From: Klebsiella aerogenes KCTC 2190
GTDB taxonomy: Bacteria; Pseudomonadota; Gammaproteobacteria; Enterobacterales; Enterobacteriaceae
Assembly: GCF_000215745.1 (NCBI RefSeq)
Contig: NC_015663.1
Location: 1,116,001 to 1,180,000 of the forward strand
Length of the DNA stretch: 64,000 bases
Reading direction: 5' to 3'
A program made the position numbers and the translations under genes. The notes under the pieces are model-generated. The model saw only the letters and a list, made by a program, of their open reading frames with translations. It made no database searches and was not told the DNA's origin. Positions 48,185 to 58,478 of the stretch are shown here, piece by piece. The first letter of the stretch is position 1. Each line of letters begins with the position of its first letter.

Positions 48185-48912
48185 GTCGTTCAGTTTTGGT
48201 TACCGGCGCCAGCAAAGGTATCGGTCGCGCCATCGCCTGCCAGCTGGCGGCGGACGGTTTTATGGTAGGCGTCCACTATCATCGCGACGCGTCAGGCGCG
48301 CAGCAGACGCTGGAGGCGATTACCGCCGCCGGCGGCGCGGGACGTCTGCTGAGCTTTGATGTCGCCAATCGCACGCAGTGCCGCGAAGTCCTTGAGCAGG
48401 ATATGGCCGAACACGGCGCGTGGTACGGCATTATCAGCAACGCCGGCATCGCCCGCGACGGCGCCTTCCCGGCGCTCGGCGAAGACGACTGGGACGCGGT
48501 GATCCACACCAACCTCGACAGCTTCTACAACGTCATTCATCCGTGCATCATGCCGATGATTAGCACACGCCAGGGCGGGCGTATCATCACGCTCTCGTCC
48601 GTATCCGGCGTGATGGGCAACCGCGGTCAGGTCAACTATAGCGCCGCCAAGGCGGGGATCATCGGCGCCACCAAAGCGCTGGCGATTGAACTGGCGAAGC
48701 GCAAAATCACCGTGAACTGCATCGCCCCCGGGCTTATCGACACCGGGATGATCGAAATGGAAGAGGCCGCGTTGAAAGAGGCGATGTCGATGATCCCAAT
48801 GAAACGCATGGGACAGGCGGAAGAAGTGGCGGGGCTGGCGAGTTATTTAATGTCGGATGTGGCGGGTTATGTCACCCGGCAGGTCATTTCCATCAATGGA
48901 GGGATGTTATGA
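48181..48912 (+). CDS. apeQ: 3-ketoacyl-ACP reductase ApeQ
   Basis: 243 residues, SDR family FabG type: VTGASKGIGRA (cofactor loop, residues 7-17), NAGIARDG and the active site SSVSG..YSAAKAG (Tyr-x3-Lys). Reduces the beta-keto group each cycle; no enoyl reductase is present, so the double bonds stay. Overlaps apeR by 4 bp. Confidence 0.88.
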   Translation: MSRSVLVTGASKGIGRAIACQLAADGFMVGVHYHRDASGAQQTLEAITAAGGAGRLLSFDVANRTQCREVLEQDMAEHGAWYGIISNAGIARDGAFPALGEDDWDAVIHTNLDSFYNVIHPCIMPMISTRQGGRIITLSSVSGVMGNRGQVNYSAAKAGIIGATKALAIELAKRKITVNCIAPGLIDTGMIEMEEAALKEAMSMIPMKRMGQAEEVAGLASYLMSDVAGYVTRQVISINGGML

Positions 48913-50138
48913 CACGCCGTGTGGTCATTACCGGGATGGGTGGCGTCACCGCATTTGGCGAAAAATGGCAGGATGTCTCGGCGGGGCTGAAGAGATATAA
49001 AAACGCCGTACGCGCCATGCCGGAGTGGCGTATTTACGACGGGCTGCATACGCTGCTGGGCGCGCCGATCGATGATTTCACCCTGCCCGACCACTATACC
49101 CGCAAGCGCATTCGCGCGATGGGGCGCGTATCGTTGCTCTCCACCCGCGCCACTGAACTGGCGCTGGAGCAGGCCGGGCTTATCGACGATGCCATACTGA
49201 GTAACGGCGAAACCGGCATCGCCTACGGTTCATCAACCGGCAGTACCGCCCCGATGAGCGAATTTGCCACCATGTTGACGGAAAAGCACACCAATAATAT
49301 TACTGCTACCACCTACGTGCAGATGATGCCGCATACCACCGCCGTCAATACGGGCCTGTTTTTTGGCCTGCGCGGCCGCGTGATCCCGACGTCCAGCGCC
49401 TGTACCTCCGGAAGCCAGGCGATTGGTTACGCCTGGGAAGCGATTCGCCACGGCTATCAAACGGTGATGGTCGCCGGCGGCGCGGAAGAGCTTTGCCCGT
49501 CGGAGGCCGCGGTATTCGATACTCTGTTTGCTACCAGCCAGCGCAATGAGCAGCCCGACATTACCCCCTCCCCCTTTGATGTGCTGCGCGATGGGCTGGT
49601 GATTGGCGAAGGGGCCGGTACTCTCATTCTGGAAGAACTGGAGCACGCCAAAGCACGCGGGGCGACCATTTACGGCGAAATCATCGGTTTCGCCACCAAC
49701 TGCGATGCCGCGCATATCACCCAACCGCAGCGTGAAACCATGCAGATCTGCATGGAACAATCATTAAAAATAGCAGGCCTGAGCGCCCGGGATATCGGCT
49801 ACATTTCGGCCCACGGCACCGCGACCGACCGCGGCGATATCGCCGAAAGCCAGGCGACGGCGGCGATTTACGGCGATAGCGTGCCGATCTCCTCGCTGAA
49901 AAGCTATTTCGGCCATACCCTTGGCGCCTGCGGGGCGCTGGAAGCGTGGATGAGTCTGCAGATGATGCGTGAGGGCTGGTTCGCGCCAACGCTGAATTTG
50001 CATAATCCGGACGCCAATTGCGGAGAACTGGATTACATCATGGGCGAAGCGCGCCAGATTGATTGTGAATTCCTGCAGAGTAACAACTTCGCCTTCGGCG
50101 GTATTAACACCTCAATGATTATTCAGCGCTGGTCCTGA
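48909..50138 (+). CDS. apeR: Aryl polyene ketosynthase ApeR
   Basis: 409 residues, second ketosynthase with catalytic Cys in SSACTSGSQAIG (about residue 165) and histidines in ISAHGTATDRGD and LKSYFGHTLGACG. Thought to act on the earliest or another set of elongation steps, differing from ApeO. It ends one base before acpT. Confidence 0.87.
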   Translation: MTRRVVITGMGGVTAFGEKWQDVSAGLKRYKNAVRAMPEWRIYDGLHTLLGAPIDDFTLPDHYTRKRIRAMGRVSLLSTRATELALEQAGLIDDAILSNGETGIAYGSSTGSTAPMSEFATMLTEKHTNNITATTYVQMMPHTTAVNTGLFFGLRGRVIPTSSACTSGSQAIGYAWEAIRHGYQTVMVAGGAEELCPSEAAVFDTLFATSQRNEQPDITPSPFDVLRDGLVIGEGAGTLILEELEHAKARGATIYGEIIGFATNCDAAHITQPQRETMQICMEQSLKIAGLSARDIGYISAHGTATDRGDIAESQATAAIYGDSVPISSLKSYFGHTLGACGALEAWMSLQMMREGWFAPTLNLHNPDANCGELDYIMGEARQIDCEFLQSNNFAFGGINTSMIIQRWS

Positions 50139-50139
50139 A

Positions 50140-50742
50140 ATGTATCAGCTTATCCTTGGCCAAATCTCAACGCTTAGCGCCCTACCGTTACCGACTGGGT
50201 TAGCGGCTCAGGCCCCTGACGGCCCGCGGCGGGCCAGCTGGCTTGCCGGGCGCGCGCTGCTGGCGCATGCGGCGGCCCCGCTGGCGGATATTGCGTATGG
50301 CGAGCAGGGCAAACCGGCTTTCCCGCCCGGCTGCGGGCGGTGGTTTAACCTTAGCCACAGCGGCGACCATATTGCCCTGCTGCTGAGCGATGAAGGCGAG
50401 GTTGGCTGCGATATCGAAGTGATTCGTCCGCGCAACGGCTGGCAGCGGTTGGCTAACGCCCTGTTTAGCGAGGGCGAGCATCAGGAACTGGAGCGCGAAC
50501 CGCCGGAGCGGCAGCTAGCCGCCTTTTGGCGAATCTGGACGCGCAAAGAAGCGCTGGTAAAGCAACGCGGCGGCAGCGCCTGGCAAATGGCCTCTGTTGA
50601 CAGCGCCTTTCGCGGCGCGCTGTCATTAAGCCAGATTCAGTATCAAGGGTTAAGTATTGCGGTCTGTACGCCAACGCCGTTCTCGCTGACGGCGGCGCAC
50701 ATTCAAGGTTTCAACGGCGCGGCTTGGCCGGCCAGAAGATAG
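50140..50742 (+). CDS. acpT: 4'-phosphopantetheinyl transferase AcpT
   Basis: 200 residues; Sfp-type PPTase with NLSHSGDHIALLL, the Mg-binding VGCDIEVIRPR (DxE) and FWRIWTRKEALVK (Trp-x-x-Lys-Glu). It closely matches E. coli K-12 AcpT, a gene now isolated there from its cluster. Here it follows apeR and should prime ApeE/ApeF. Its last 32 bp overlap the 3' end of arnF on the other strand. Confidence 0.95.
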   Translation: MYQLILGQISTLSALPLPTGLAAQAPDGPRRASWLAGRALLAHAAAPLADIAYGEQGKPAFPPGCGRWFNLSHSGDHIALLLSDEGEVGCDIEVIRPRNGWQRLANALFSEGEHQELEREPPERQLAAFWRIWTRKEALVKQRGGSAWQMASVDSAFRGALSLSQIQYQGLSIAVCTPTPFSLTAAHIQGFNGAAWPARR

Positions 50743-51094
50743 TCAGCACGCCGGCGATAATAATCAGCACGCCCAGCAGCGATTGCCAGTAAAACGGCTC
50801 GTGCCAACCGGGCAGCCAGATGGCGGCGGCCCACACCAGAATGTAGCTCAGGCTGAGCAGCGCGTAAGCTTTGGCCAACGGCAAGCGGTGTAGCGCGAAA
50901 TACCAGCAGACCATCGACAGCAGATAGCCAACCAGGCCAAAACCCAGGCTGAAGGTACCGGTGCGCATATGCAGTAGATGATTGAGGAAAGCCAGGATAT
51001 CGGTCAATGGCGGCAGCTCAACCATCGCGCTGCGCAGTAACAGCTGCGCGCCGCTGACCAGCCCGACGCTCAATAACGCCCAGATTAACCCCAT
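50711..51094 (-). CDS. arnF: Undecaprenyl-phosphate-aminoarabinose flippase subunit ArnF
   Basis: 127 residues, four membrane helices, EmrE-like fold. With ArnE it is believed to flip Und-P-L-Ara4N (or its formyl-free form) across the inner membrane. Last gene of the arn operon; its ATG overlaps the arnE stop by one base and its end overlaps acpT by 32 bp in convergent orientation. Confidence 0.93.
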   Translation of the reverse strand: MGLIWALLSVGLVSGAQLLLRSAMVELPPLTDILAFLNHLLHMRTGTFSLGFGLVGYLLSMVCWYFALHRLPLAKAYALLSLSYILVWAAAIWLPGWHEPFYWQSLLGVLIIIAGVLTIFWPAKPRR

Positions 51095-51432
51095 CAGACG
51101 CTACTCCCCAGAACGGCGATGCCGACGACGATCAGCCCGACGCCAAGCCAGTGGCGGCGCGCCACCGGCTCGCGCCAGATACCCCATGCCGCCAGCGTTA
51201 CCCAGACAAAGTTGAGGCTCAGCATCGGATAAGCGATACCGACCGGGATCGCCTGCAGCACCCCCAGCCACAGCAGCATACTGCCGCCGAGCGCCAACAG
51301 GGCTAAGCCCAGCCACAGCAAAATATGCCGCCCGCGCCGCCCGCTACGGGACGGCCGGGTCGCCTGCTTCTGGCACAGCTGACCGGCGCAGCTAAGCAGA
51401 CTGGCGAGTATCAGGCAGAACCAGACACTCAT
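51094..51432 (-). CDS. arnE: Undecaprenyl-phosphate-aminoarabinose flippase subunit ArnE
   Basis: 112 residues, four helices of SMR type ([41 protein letters not shown]). Partner of ArnF. Overlaps arnT by 4 bp. Confidence 0.93.
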   Translation of the reverse strand: MSVWFCLILASLLSCAGQLCQKQATRPSRSGRRGRHILLWLGLALLALGGSMLLWLGVLQAIPVGIAYPMLSLNFVWVTLAAWGIWREPVARRHWLGVGLIVVGIAVLGSSV

Positions 51433-53084
51433 TGCGGCAGATACTGAATAAACACCACGCGCCCCAGCTCGTAGGAGTTATCAGGTTTCGGTAACGCCAG
51501 TTCGTTCATCGTTTCACCTTTATCCATCAGCAGCACCAGTGAGATCGGTCCCTGCTGGCGGTGCGCCGCCAGCCAATCAGCAAAAGCTTGAGTCGACACG
51601 AATTTGCTCTGCGCATCCGGCCATCCGAGGCCATATTTTAGCTCCCCCTGCCTTTCATACAGGATGATGTCGTCACGCTTGAGCTCCCACGCCAGCCCCG
51701 CGCCGATACCGACGCTGTTGGTCAGTACATAGCGGCTTGGCGCCAGCGATTCGCTAACAATATCCACCAGAAACTGCGGCTGTTTGCTGTCGATAACCCG
51801 ATCCGGGATAGCGAAGCCCACCAGCAGCGCCACTCCCAGCGGACAGATGGCGGCCAGCGTCCAGCGACGACCGTTGTCTTTTATCGCCAGCCAGCCCATC
51901 AGCGCCCATACGGCAAAGGCAATCGCCGCCAGCAGACATTTATACAACTCTATCCTGGTCCACACCGGCTTATGCATGACGCCCAACGGTGAGACCACCA
52001 GCACGGCGACCAGGCCGACCAGACCAAAACCGAGGTTGATCATGCCGTTGATGCGCAGCGCTTTCGCCCCCGCCTTCGCGGCATCCAGCGCGTAGCGGGC
52101 CATCAAAATCGACAGCGGCATAAAGCACGGCAGAATGTAGGTCGGCAGTTTTCCCTTGGCGATGCTGAAGAACAGGAACGGCATCGCTATCCAGCCTAAC
52201 AGATACAGCGCGCCGCGGGCATCATCGCGCTCGCTCCAGCCGCGCTTCAGTGCGCCCGGTAACAGCGCCAACCACGGCAGGCTACCGGCAATCAGGAACG
52301 GAATGTAGTACCAGAACGGCGCTTTATGCTGCGCGTCTTTCTCAGCGAAACGCTGAATATGCTCGACCCAGAAGAAATAGCGCCAGAAATCGGGTTCGCG
52401 ATTGGCAATAGCCAATCCCCACGGCAGCACCACCAACGTACAGACCGCCACCGCCAGCCAGCCGTAGGTCAGCACTTCGCGCCAGCGTTTACGCGCCATC
52501 ACCCACGGCAGCACGCCAACCACCGGTACCGCCAGCGCGAGGAAGCCCTTGGTCATCACCCCCATACCGCAGGCGACTCCCAGCAGGACATAACCCAACA
52601 TCTTCCCGCTGCGGCTCTGCGCCTGGGAGGCTCCCCAGAAGCTGCACATCGCCAGCGCCAGCCACATGGTGATCATCGGATCCAGCACCGCATAGGTTCC
52701 GATACCGTATACCAGCATCGCGGTCAGGAAGATAACCGGCGACAGGATCGCCACGCGTTTATCGCGGAAAATACGCCACGCCAGCCACGCCACCAGCAAC
52801 GCGCTGACGGTAATGGCGAAGACCGAACCGAAACGCACGCCAAAGTTATTATGACCAAATAGCCACTGGCCAATACTGTTAATCCAGTAACCGGCAATCG
52901 GCTTTTCAAAGTAACGCAGGCCCAGCAGATGCGGCACCACCCAGTCGCCGGAGGCCAGCATTTCACGACTGATCTCGGCATAGCGGGTTTCATCAGGCTG
53001 CCACAGCAAACGGAAATTTAACGGCAATAAGTAATACAGCGCAAAGAGTACAACCAGAGAGATGCCATAACGAATGCTTTTCAT
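51429..53084 (-). CDS. arnT: Lipid A L-Ara4N transferase ArnT
   Basis: 551 residues with about twelve to thirteen membrane helices, PMT/GT-C family. It moves 4-amino-4-deoxy-L-arabinose from undecaprenyl phosphate onto the phosphates of lipid A on the periplasmic side, which lowers negative charge and gives polymyxin resistance. The acidic periplasmic loop after helix 1 ([21 protein letters not shown]) holds the conserved DET/E residues. Confidence 0.95.
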   Translation of the reverse strand: MKSIRYGISLVVLFALYYLLPLNFRLLWQPDETRYAEISREMLASGDWVVPHLLGLRYFEKPIAGYWINSIGQWLFGHNNFGVRFGSVFAITVSALLVAWLAWRIFRDKRVAILSPVIFLTAMLVYGIGTYAVLDPMITMWLALAMCSFWGASQAQSRSGKMLGYVLLGVACGMGVMTKGFLALAVPVVGVLPWVMARKRWREVLTYGWLAVAVCTLVVLPWGLAIANREPDFWRYFFWVEHIQRFAEKDAQHKAPFWYYIPFLIAGSLPWLALLPGALKRGWSERDDARGALYLLGWIAMPFLFFSIAKGKLPTYILPCFMPLSILMARYALDAAKAGAKALRINGMINLGFGLVGLVAVLVVSPLGVMHKPVWTRIELYKCLLAAIAFAVWALMGWLAIKDNGRRWTLAAICPLGVALLVGFAIPDRVIDSKQPQFLVDIVSESLAPSRYVLTNSVGIGAGLAWELKRDDIILYERQGELKYGLGWPDAQSKFVSTQAFADWLAAHRQQGPISLVLLMDKGETMNELALPKPDNSYELGRVVFIQYLPQ

Positions 53085-53983
53085 ACACCCGAGCCCAGTA
53101 ATTGTTCACGTCCAAGCCAACCTTCCCGGCCAGCCAGCTCACCACGGACCACTTTGCCTGACGGCAGCTCGCTAAAGTCAGCGGGCAGCAGCTGGCTCAG
53201 TGGGCAAAATTGTATTTCTTCTTCCTCCGCCATGGTCAGCAGCGCATCGAACTGATCGGCGTAGGCAATGCCTTCCACTTCGGCGTGGATGGTATAGACC
53301 GGCGTTCCCTTGTCACGATGAATGCAGTCCAGCAGATAGCGGTTGAAGCCGGCGGTATCCACAGCGCTACCGACGACTTCATCCCAGGTGGGAAGCGTCA
53401 CCGGAATTTGTACGGTGCCGGAGCCCCCGCCGCCAATCTGCGGCAGGAATGGCCGCGTGCCGCGACAATCGCTGTTGTAGAGGAAATCGAAGGATTCTTT
53501 CGCTTTTACCACCCGCTGGTCGGCACGCCAGCCGGCGACGGCGGAGCAGGTCACCGGGCGGCCGATAATGCGTTCCAGTTCGAGCAGACCGCGTTCAATT
53601 TCCAGCGTCAGACGTTCCTGCGGCCAGACGCCGCTCCACGCTTGCCAGCTGTAGTGGTCCCAGGCGTGCAGGCCCACTTCATGGATGTGCGCGGCGGCGC
53701 GAATAACCTCTTCGTTACCCGCGCCAATCCTGCGCCCCGGCCACGCGGTGCCGGCCAGCAGAATATCCCAGCCATACAGCGAGGCCGCGTTGGAGCGCAG
53801 CATTTTCCACAGAAACTTCGGTTTTACCAGGCGCCATAAATGGCGCCCCATATTGTCCGGCCCGACGCTGAAAAAGAAGCTTGCCTGAATCCCGTGCTTG
53901 CCCAGCAGGGCCAGCAGCCGCGGTACGCCATCACGCGTCCCGCGAAAGGTATCGACATCTATGCGTAAGCCGACTTGTTTCAT
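53081..53983 (-). CDS. arnD: 4-deoxy-4-formamido-L-arabinose-phosphoundecaprenol deformylase ArnD
   Basis: 300 residues, polysaccharide deacetylase (NodB) fold: [10 protein letters not shown] with the metal-binding Asp pair, the motif [11 protein letters not shown] with conserved His. Removes the formyl group from Und-P-L-Ara4FN before export. Overlaps arnT and arnA by 4 bp. Confidence 0.95.
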   Translation of the reverse strand: MKQVGLRIDVDTFRGTRDGVPRLLALLGKHGIQASFFFSVGPDNMGRHLWRLVKPKFLWKMLRSNAASLYGWDILLAGTAWPGRRIGAGNEEVIRAAAHIHEVGLHAWDHYSWQAWSGVWPQERLTLEIERGLLELERIIGRPVTCSAVAGWRADQRVVKAKESFDFLYNSDCRGTRPFLPQIGGGGSGTVQIPVTLPTWDEVVGSAVDTAGFNRYLLDCIHRDKGTPVYTIHAEVEGIAYADQFDALLTMAEEEEIQFCPLSQLLPADFSELPSGKVVRGELAGREGWLGREQLLGSGV

Positions 53984-55965
53984 GAGTTTTTATCGTCCGT
54001 GAGCTCAACGGTGCGCAGGAAGAAGTCCAGAGTGTGTTCAACGGTCTCTTCCATCTCGACGGTCGGTTCCCAGTTCAGGCAGCGTTTCGCGTTGCGAATG
54101 CTCGGTTTACGATGCTCAACGTCCTGGTAGCCTTTACCGTAGTAATCGCTGCTTTCCACTTCGCGGAAGCCGGCGAACGGCGGGAAGCGATCGCGCAGCG
54201 GATGGCGCTCGAAGCAGGCGAGCAGCATTTCCGCCAGCTCTTTGATGCTAGCTTCGTTTTCCGGGTTACCGATGTTGATGATCTGACCATCGCAGCGACC
54301 ATCTTTGTTCTCAATGATGCGGAACAACGCTTCGATACCGTCGCTGATATCGGTGAAGCAGCGCTTCTGTTTGCCGCCTTCGATAAGCTTAATCGGCGAA
54401 CCTTCCACCAGGTTGAGGATCAGCTGAGTGATGGCGCGGGAGCTACCGATACGTGCGGCATTAAGGTTATCCAGACGCGGCCCCATCCAGTTGAACGGAC
54501 GGAACAGGGTGAACTTGAGGCCGTTCTTATCGCCATAGGCCCAGATCACGCGGTCCAGCAGCTGTTTAGAAACCGAGTAGATCCAACGCTGTTTGTTGAT
54601 CGGCCCGACCACCAGATTGGAATTATCTTCGTCGAAGTTTTTGTCGGTGCACATGCCGTACACTTCCGAGGTCGACGGGAAGATAATGCGCTTATTGTAT
54701 TTCACGCAGTCACGGATGATCTTCAGGTTCTCTTCGAAATCCAGTTCGAACACGCGCAGCGGGTTACGGGTGTATTCGATAGGCGTCGCGATCGCGACCA
54801 GCGGCAGTACCACATCGCATTTCTTAATGTGGTATTCGATCCACTCGGAGTGAATGCTGATATCGCCTTCAACGAAGTGGAAACGCGGGCAGTCAAGGAA
54901 ACGGCTGATGGCGTCGGAGCCGATATCCAGGCCGTAAATCTCATAGTTGTCGTCCTGCAACAGGCGCTCGGTCAGGTGGTTACCGATAAAGCCGTTGACG
55001 CCGAGGATCAGCACGCGGGTACGGCGCTTCACCGCCACCACCGGTTTGCTGCTCAGCACCGCGCTGCTCACCAGCCCCAGCGCCTGCGCCAGCTGGGCGC
55101 CCTGCATGTAAACGCCGCGTTCGGTCTGGCCGGTGACGATTTCCAGCGCCCCCTGCTGACAGGCAACCACTAGCGGCGCGACGGAGATAACGGTGCCGGG
55201 TTTCGCCGCCGGCAGATCGGCGCGCACGCGGGATTTCCAGACGATAAATTTGTTCGCGCCGGCATAGGCGAAGGCGCCCGGCCACGGATCGGATACCGCG
55301 CGCACCAGGTTGTGCAGAGTCTGCGCCGGTTTGTCCCAATCGAGACGCCCGTCTTCCGGGGTACGACGGCCAACGTAGGTCGCCTGGCTGTGGTCCTGCG
55401 CCCGCTCCTCAGTCTTACCCTCACGAATAGCCGGCAGCGCCTGGCCCAGCAGATCGGAGGCAGCGGCACACAGCTTACGGTGCAGCGCCAGCGCCGCGTC
55501 ATCCGGGCCGATAGCCACAGCTTGTTGAGCGACGATATCGCCCGCGTCGGCGTGGTTAACCATCCGGTGCAGGGTCACTCCGGTTTCGCTTTCGCCGTTG
55601 ACCAGTACCCAATTCAGCGGCGCGCGACCGCGGTATTTCGGCAGCAGAGAACCATGCAGGTTGAAAGCCCCCTTCGGCGCGATATTGAGGATCTCATCGC
55701 ACAGCAGGTTGCGGTAGTAGAACGAGAACAGCACATCCGGCTTCATCTCGCGAATACGTTCAATCCACAGCGGATGGTTAACATCTTCCGGCGCCCATAC
55801 CGGGATACCTTGCTCGGCGGCAATGCGGGCAACGGAACCAAAGAATTGGTTTTCGCCAGGGTTATCCGGATGGGTGAAAATAGCGGCGATGTCATACCCG
55901 GCACCCAGCAGTGACTGAATACCTGCGCAACCCATATCGTGATAAGCGAAGACTACTGCTTTCAT
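53980..55965 (-). CDS. arnA: Bifunctional UDP-glucuronate decarboxylase / UDP-Ara4N formyltransferase ArnA
   Basis: 661 residues. N-terminal formyltransferase (1-304): motif [15 protein letters not shown] with catalytic His, then HADAGDIV with Asp. C-terminal dehydrogenase/decarboxylase: NAD loop [10 protein letters not shown] (about 324), catalytic [10 protein letters not shown] (Tyr-x3-Lys). It oxidises UDP-glucuronate to the keto-pentose and formylates UDP-Ara4N. Confidence 0.96.
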   Translation of the reverse strand: MKAVVFAYHDMGCAGIQSLLGAGYDIAAIFTHPDNPGENQFFGSVARIAAEQGIPVWAPEDVNHPLWIERIREMKPDVLFSFYYRNLLCDEILNIAPKGAFNLHGSLLPKYRGRAPLNWVLVNGESETGVTLHRMVNHADAGDIVAQQAVAIGPDDAALALHRKLCAAASDLLGQALPAIREGKTEERAQDHSQATYVGRRTPEDGRLDWDKPAQTLHNLVRAVSDPWPGAFAYAGANKFIVWKSRVRADLPAAKPGTVISVAPLVVACQQGALEIVTGQTERGVYMQGAQLAQALGLVSSAVLSSKPVVAVKRRTRVLILGVNGFIGNHLTERLLQDDNYEIYGLDIGSDAISRFLDCPRFHFVEGDISIHSEWIEYHIKKCDVVLPLVAIATPIEYTRNPLRVFELDFEENLKIIRDCVKYNKRIIFPSTSEVYGMCTDKNFDEDNSNLVVGPINKQRWIYSVSKQLLDRVIWAYGDKNGLKFTLFRPFNWMGPRLDNLNAARIGSSRAITQLILNLVEGSPIKLIEGGKQKRCFTDISDGIEALFRIIENKDGRCDGQIINIGNPENEASIKELAEMLLACFERHPLRDRFPPFAGFREVESSDYYGKGYQDVEHRKPSIRNAKRCLNWEPTVEMEETVEHTLDFFLRTVELTDDKNS

Positions 55966-56945
55966 GAACGATCTTCCTCTTGAGACGCCGTTTCCGGCTG
56001 GCGAACAACACGTTGAATAAAGTAACGGGGACGGGCGCGAACATCGTTATAGATGCGGCCGATATATTCCCCGAGCAGGCCCATACCGACAAACTGGGCG
56101 CCGATGAACATGAACAGCACGGCGAAGAGCATAAACACCCCTTCCGCCGCCCATTGCGGACCGAAGGCCAGACGCAGCACCACCAGCAGCAGGCCGAAGG
56201 CGAAGCCCAACAGGGCTATCACGCTGCCGAAAATACTCAGTAAACGCAGCGGGGTGGTGGTCAGACAGGTCACCAGGTCATACATCAGGTTAATCAGACG
56301 CATGAAGCTATATTTGGAGTCGCCGAATTCGCGCTCGGCGTGCATCACCGGGATCTCGACCGCCCGGCGGGCGAAGGTATTCGCCAGAATCGGGATAAAG
56401 GTGCTGCGCTCATGGCAGTTGAGCATGGCGTCGATGATATGGCGGCGATAGGCACGCAACATGCAACCGTAATCGCCCATGGCTTTACCGGTGGTTCGCT
56501 GAATCAGGCGGTTAATCATCTTCGAGGCAGATTTACGGAAGATGCTGTCCTGACGGTTCTGGCGCACGGTACCGACCACGTCATAGCCTTCATCGGCTTT
56601 TGCCACCAGCCGCGGGATCTCTTCCGGCGGATTTTGTAGGTCGGCATCGAGGGTGATGATCAGATCGCCGGTGACATGGCTGAAACCGGCCATAATCGCC
56701 GAGTGCTGGCCGTAGTTGCGGTTCAACAGCACCGCCACCACGTGGCTGCCTTCGGCTTCGGCGGCCTCGGTCAGCATGCGCGCGGAATCGTCGCTGCTGC
56801 CGTCGTCGATCAGCAGAATTTCATATTGGCGCCCTAGCGTCGCACAGGCGGCGTCGGTCCGACGCAGCAGCTCCGGCAGACTATCCTGTTCGTTATAAAC
56901 CGGGATCACCACCGAGACTTTTTTTACGGGAGGATAAGTAAGCAT
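55962..56945 (-). CDS. arnC: Undecaprenyl-phosphate Ara4FN transferase ArnC
   Basis: 327 residues; GT2 domain with [25 protein letters not shown] and the metal site [10 protein letters not shown], followed by two C-terminal membrane helices ([32 protein letters not shown]). It transfers Ara4FN from UDP to the lipid carrier. A frame is open 16 codons upstream (to 56993), but those overlap arnB; the ATG at 56945 lies one base after the arnB stop. Confidence 0.95.
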   Translation of the reverse strand: MLTYPPVKKVSVVIPVYNEQDSLPELLRRTDAACATLGRQYEILLIDDGSSDDSARMLTEAAEAEGSHVVAVLLNRNYGQHSAIMAGFSHVTGDLIITLDADLQNPPEEIPRLVAKADEGYDVVGTVRQNRQDSIFRKSASKMINRLIQRTTGKAMGDYGCMLRAYRRHIIDAMLNCHERSTFIPILANTFARRAVEIPVMHAEREFGDSKYSFMRLINLMYDLVTCLTTTPLRLLSIFGSVIALLGFAFGLLLVVLRLAFGPQWAAEGVFMLFAVLFMFIGAQFVGMGLLGEYIGRIYNDVRARPRYFIQRVVRQPETASQEEDRS

Positions 56946-56946
56946 A

Positions 56947-58086
56947 TCAACGTCCTGACAACTGATGCAGCGCGGTAATGACGCGGGTGACATCGTCGTC
57001 GGTCATATCCGGGAACAGCGGGATAGAACAAATGCGCGCGCTGTTCCATTCGGTATTCGGTAACGAAACTTCAGGAAAACGCTCGCGGTAATACTTTTGC
57101 GTATGGGCCGCGCGGAAGTGCAGACCGGTGCCTATGCCCATGGCTTTGAGTTTTTCCATCAGGACATCGCGGCTGATGCCGCAGGCCGCTTCATCAACGC
57201 GGATAATAAACAGGTGCCAGGCGTGTTGGTGATCCCATGCCGGAATGGTCAGCGGCTTAAAGGGGGTATCCGCCAGCTCGCGCAGGTAGCGTTGGGCGAT
57301 TTCAGCGCGACGTTGATTCGCCTGCGCCAGCTTATCCAGCTGCACCAGCGCCAGCGCGGCGTTGATATCGGCCAGATTGTATTTGAAGCCGGGGGTAATC
57401 ACTTCCGCCTGCGGTGCGCGGCCGTGGGTCTGGCGGTCGTAGGCGTCAACGCCCAGGCCGTGGAATTTGAGGCTGCGGATGCGGGAAGCCAGCTCGTCAT
57501 CATCGGTGACGATAAGCCCCCCTTCGGCGCAGGTCATATTTTTGATCGCGTGGAACGAGAAAATCGCGGTGCCGCGCCAGCCGACGTGGCGGCCTTTATA
57601 GTGCGTTCCCGCGGCATGCGCGGCATCTTCGATTACCGGTATACCGTGGCGCTCGCCAACGGCGCGGATCGCATCGATATCCGCAGGCGCGCCCGCGTAG
57701 TGGACAGGTATAATCGCTTTCGTCCGCGAAGTGATCGCCGCTTCCACCGCCTCAGGGGTAATCATCAGATTGTCGTGGTCGACATCGATCATCACCGGCG
57801 TAGCGCCCAGCAGACAGATCATGTTCAGCGTCGAGACCCAGGTTTGCGAAGGGGTGATCACTTCGTCGCCAGGGCCAATGCCCATCGCCATTAGCGTAAC
57901 GTGCATACCGCCGGTAGCGGAGCTGACGGCGATGGCGTGGCGGTTGCCGGTCAGTTGGCAAAACGCCTCTTCCAGCGCCTGGTTTTTAGGACCGGTAGTG
58001 ATCCATCCTGATTGCAAAACTTCACGCAGCGCAGCCAGCTCTGCGTCGCCCATCGACGGGCGCGAAAACGGCAGAAATTCGCTCAT
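56947..58086 (-). CDS. arnB: UDP-4-amino-4-deoxy-L-arabinose aminotransferase ArnB
   Basis: 379 residues, DegT/DnrJ/EryC1 PLP aminotransferase. The PLP lysine is in [15 protein letters not shown] (about Lys182). It converts UDP-Ara4O to UDP-Ara4N using glutamate. First gene of arnBCADTEF. The upstream region has a candidate PmrA box at 58240-58256. Confidence 0.95.
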   Translation of the reverse strand: MSEFLPFSRPSMGDAELAALREVLQSGWITTGPKNQALEEAFCQLTGNRHAIAVSSATGGMHVTLMAMGIGPGDEVITPSQTWVSTLNMICLLGATPVMIDVDHDNLMITPEAVEAAITSRTKAIIPVHYAGAPADIDAIRAVGERHGIPVIEDAAHAAGTHYKGRHVGWRGTAIFSFHAIKNMTCAEGGLIVTDDDELASRIRSLKFHGLGVDAYDRQTHGRAPQAEVITPGFKYNLADINAALALVQLDKLAQANQRRAEIAQRYLRELADTPFKPLTIPAWDHQHAWHLFIIRVDEAACGISRDVLMEKLKAMGIGTGLHFRAAHTQKYYRERFPEVSLPNTEWNSARICSIPLFPDMTDDDVTRVITALHQLSGR

Positions 58087-58335
58087 CTTTTTCCTGTTCT
58101 ATTAATAACCCACTAAAAAAGGGGGCCGGTAGAAAGAAATATCCTGCGCCAGCGGACTTAAACAAAATGAAAATGAAGTCGGTTCACCGCCACATTTCAT
58201 TCCAGGGTATTTCGACGGTTATAAATCTAGTCGCTGTTGCTTAGGATAATATTAAGAAATTAATATTATTCGCGAGAATAGTAATATCTCATTGATAATC
58301 AGATAGATAGTATTTTCTTATGGCAGGAATTAGCA
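58087..58335. other. arnB upstream region
   Basis: A+T-rich, no gene; contains the arn promoter and the candidate PmrA box. The stretch TAATATTAAGAAATTAATATTA (about 58249-58269) is a self-complementary A+T-rich run next to that box. Confidence 0.55.
58240..58256 (-). promoter_or_regulatory. Candidate PmrA (BasR) box before arnB
   Basis: Minus strand CTTAAT-ATTAT-CCTAAG: two hexamers separated by five bases, close to the PmrA direct repeat YTTAAK-N5-YTTAAK. It lies about 155 bp from the arnB ATG. arn operons are known PmrA/PmrB targets in response to iron, low pH and polymyxin. Confidence 0.6.
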
Positions 58336-58372
58336 GCAAAAAGCCCCAGTTTCATAGAGAAAACTGGGGCTT
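58336..58372 (-). terminator. Terminator of padC
   Basis: Minus strand AAGCCCCAGTTT-(8 nt)-AAACTGGGGCTT followed by TTTTT (58336-58340). A 12-bp perfect stem. It lies about 105 bp past the padC stop and isolates padC from arnB. Confidence 0.9.
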
Positions 58373-58478
58373 AACGGGTGAAAGTAAACGAATCGTCAAC
58401 CAGCCCGCAATAAATATTTATTTACGTTTTAATCTAGCGGAAAAATTAGCGTTAGATCACAGAATTATTTCTGCTGTA

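Noticed and set aside
36315..58086. APE/Arn block as a classical genomic island
   Set aside because: No tRNA, integrase, transposase or flanking direct repeat was found, and base/codon usage looks like that of its neighbours. It seems native or long established.
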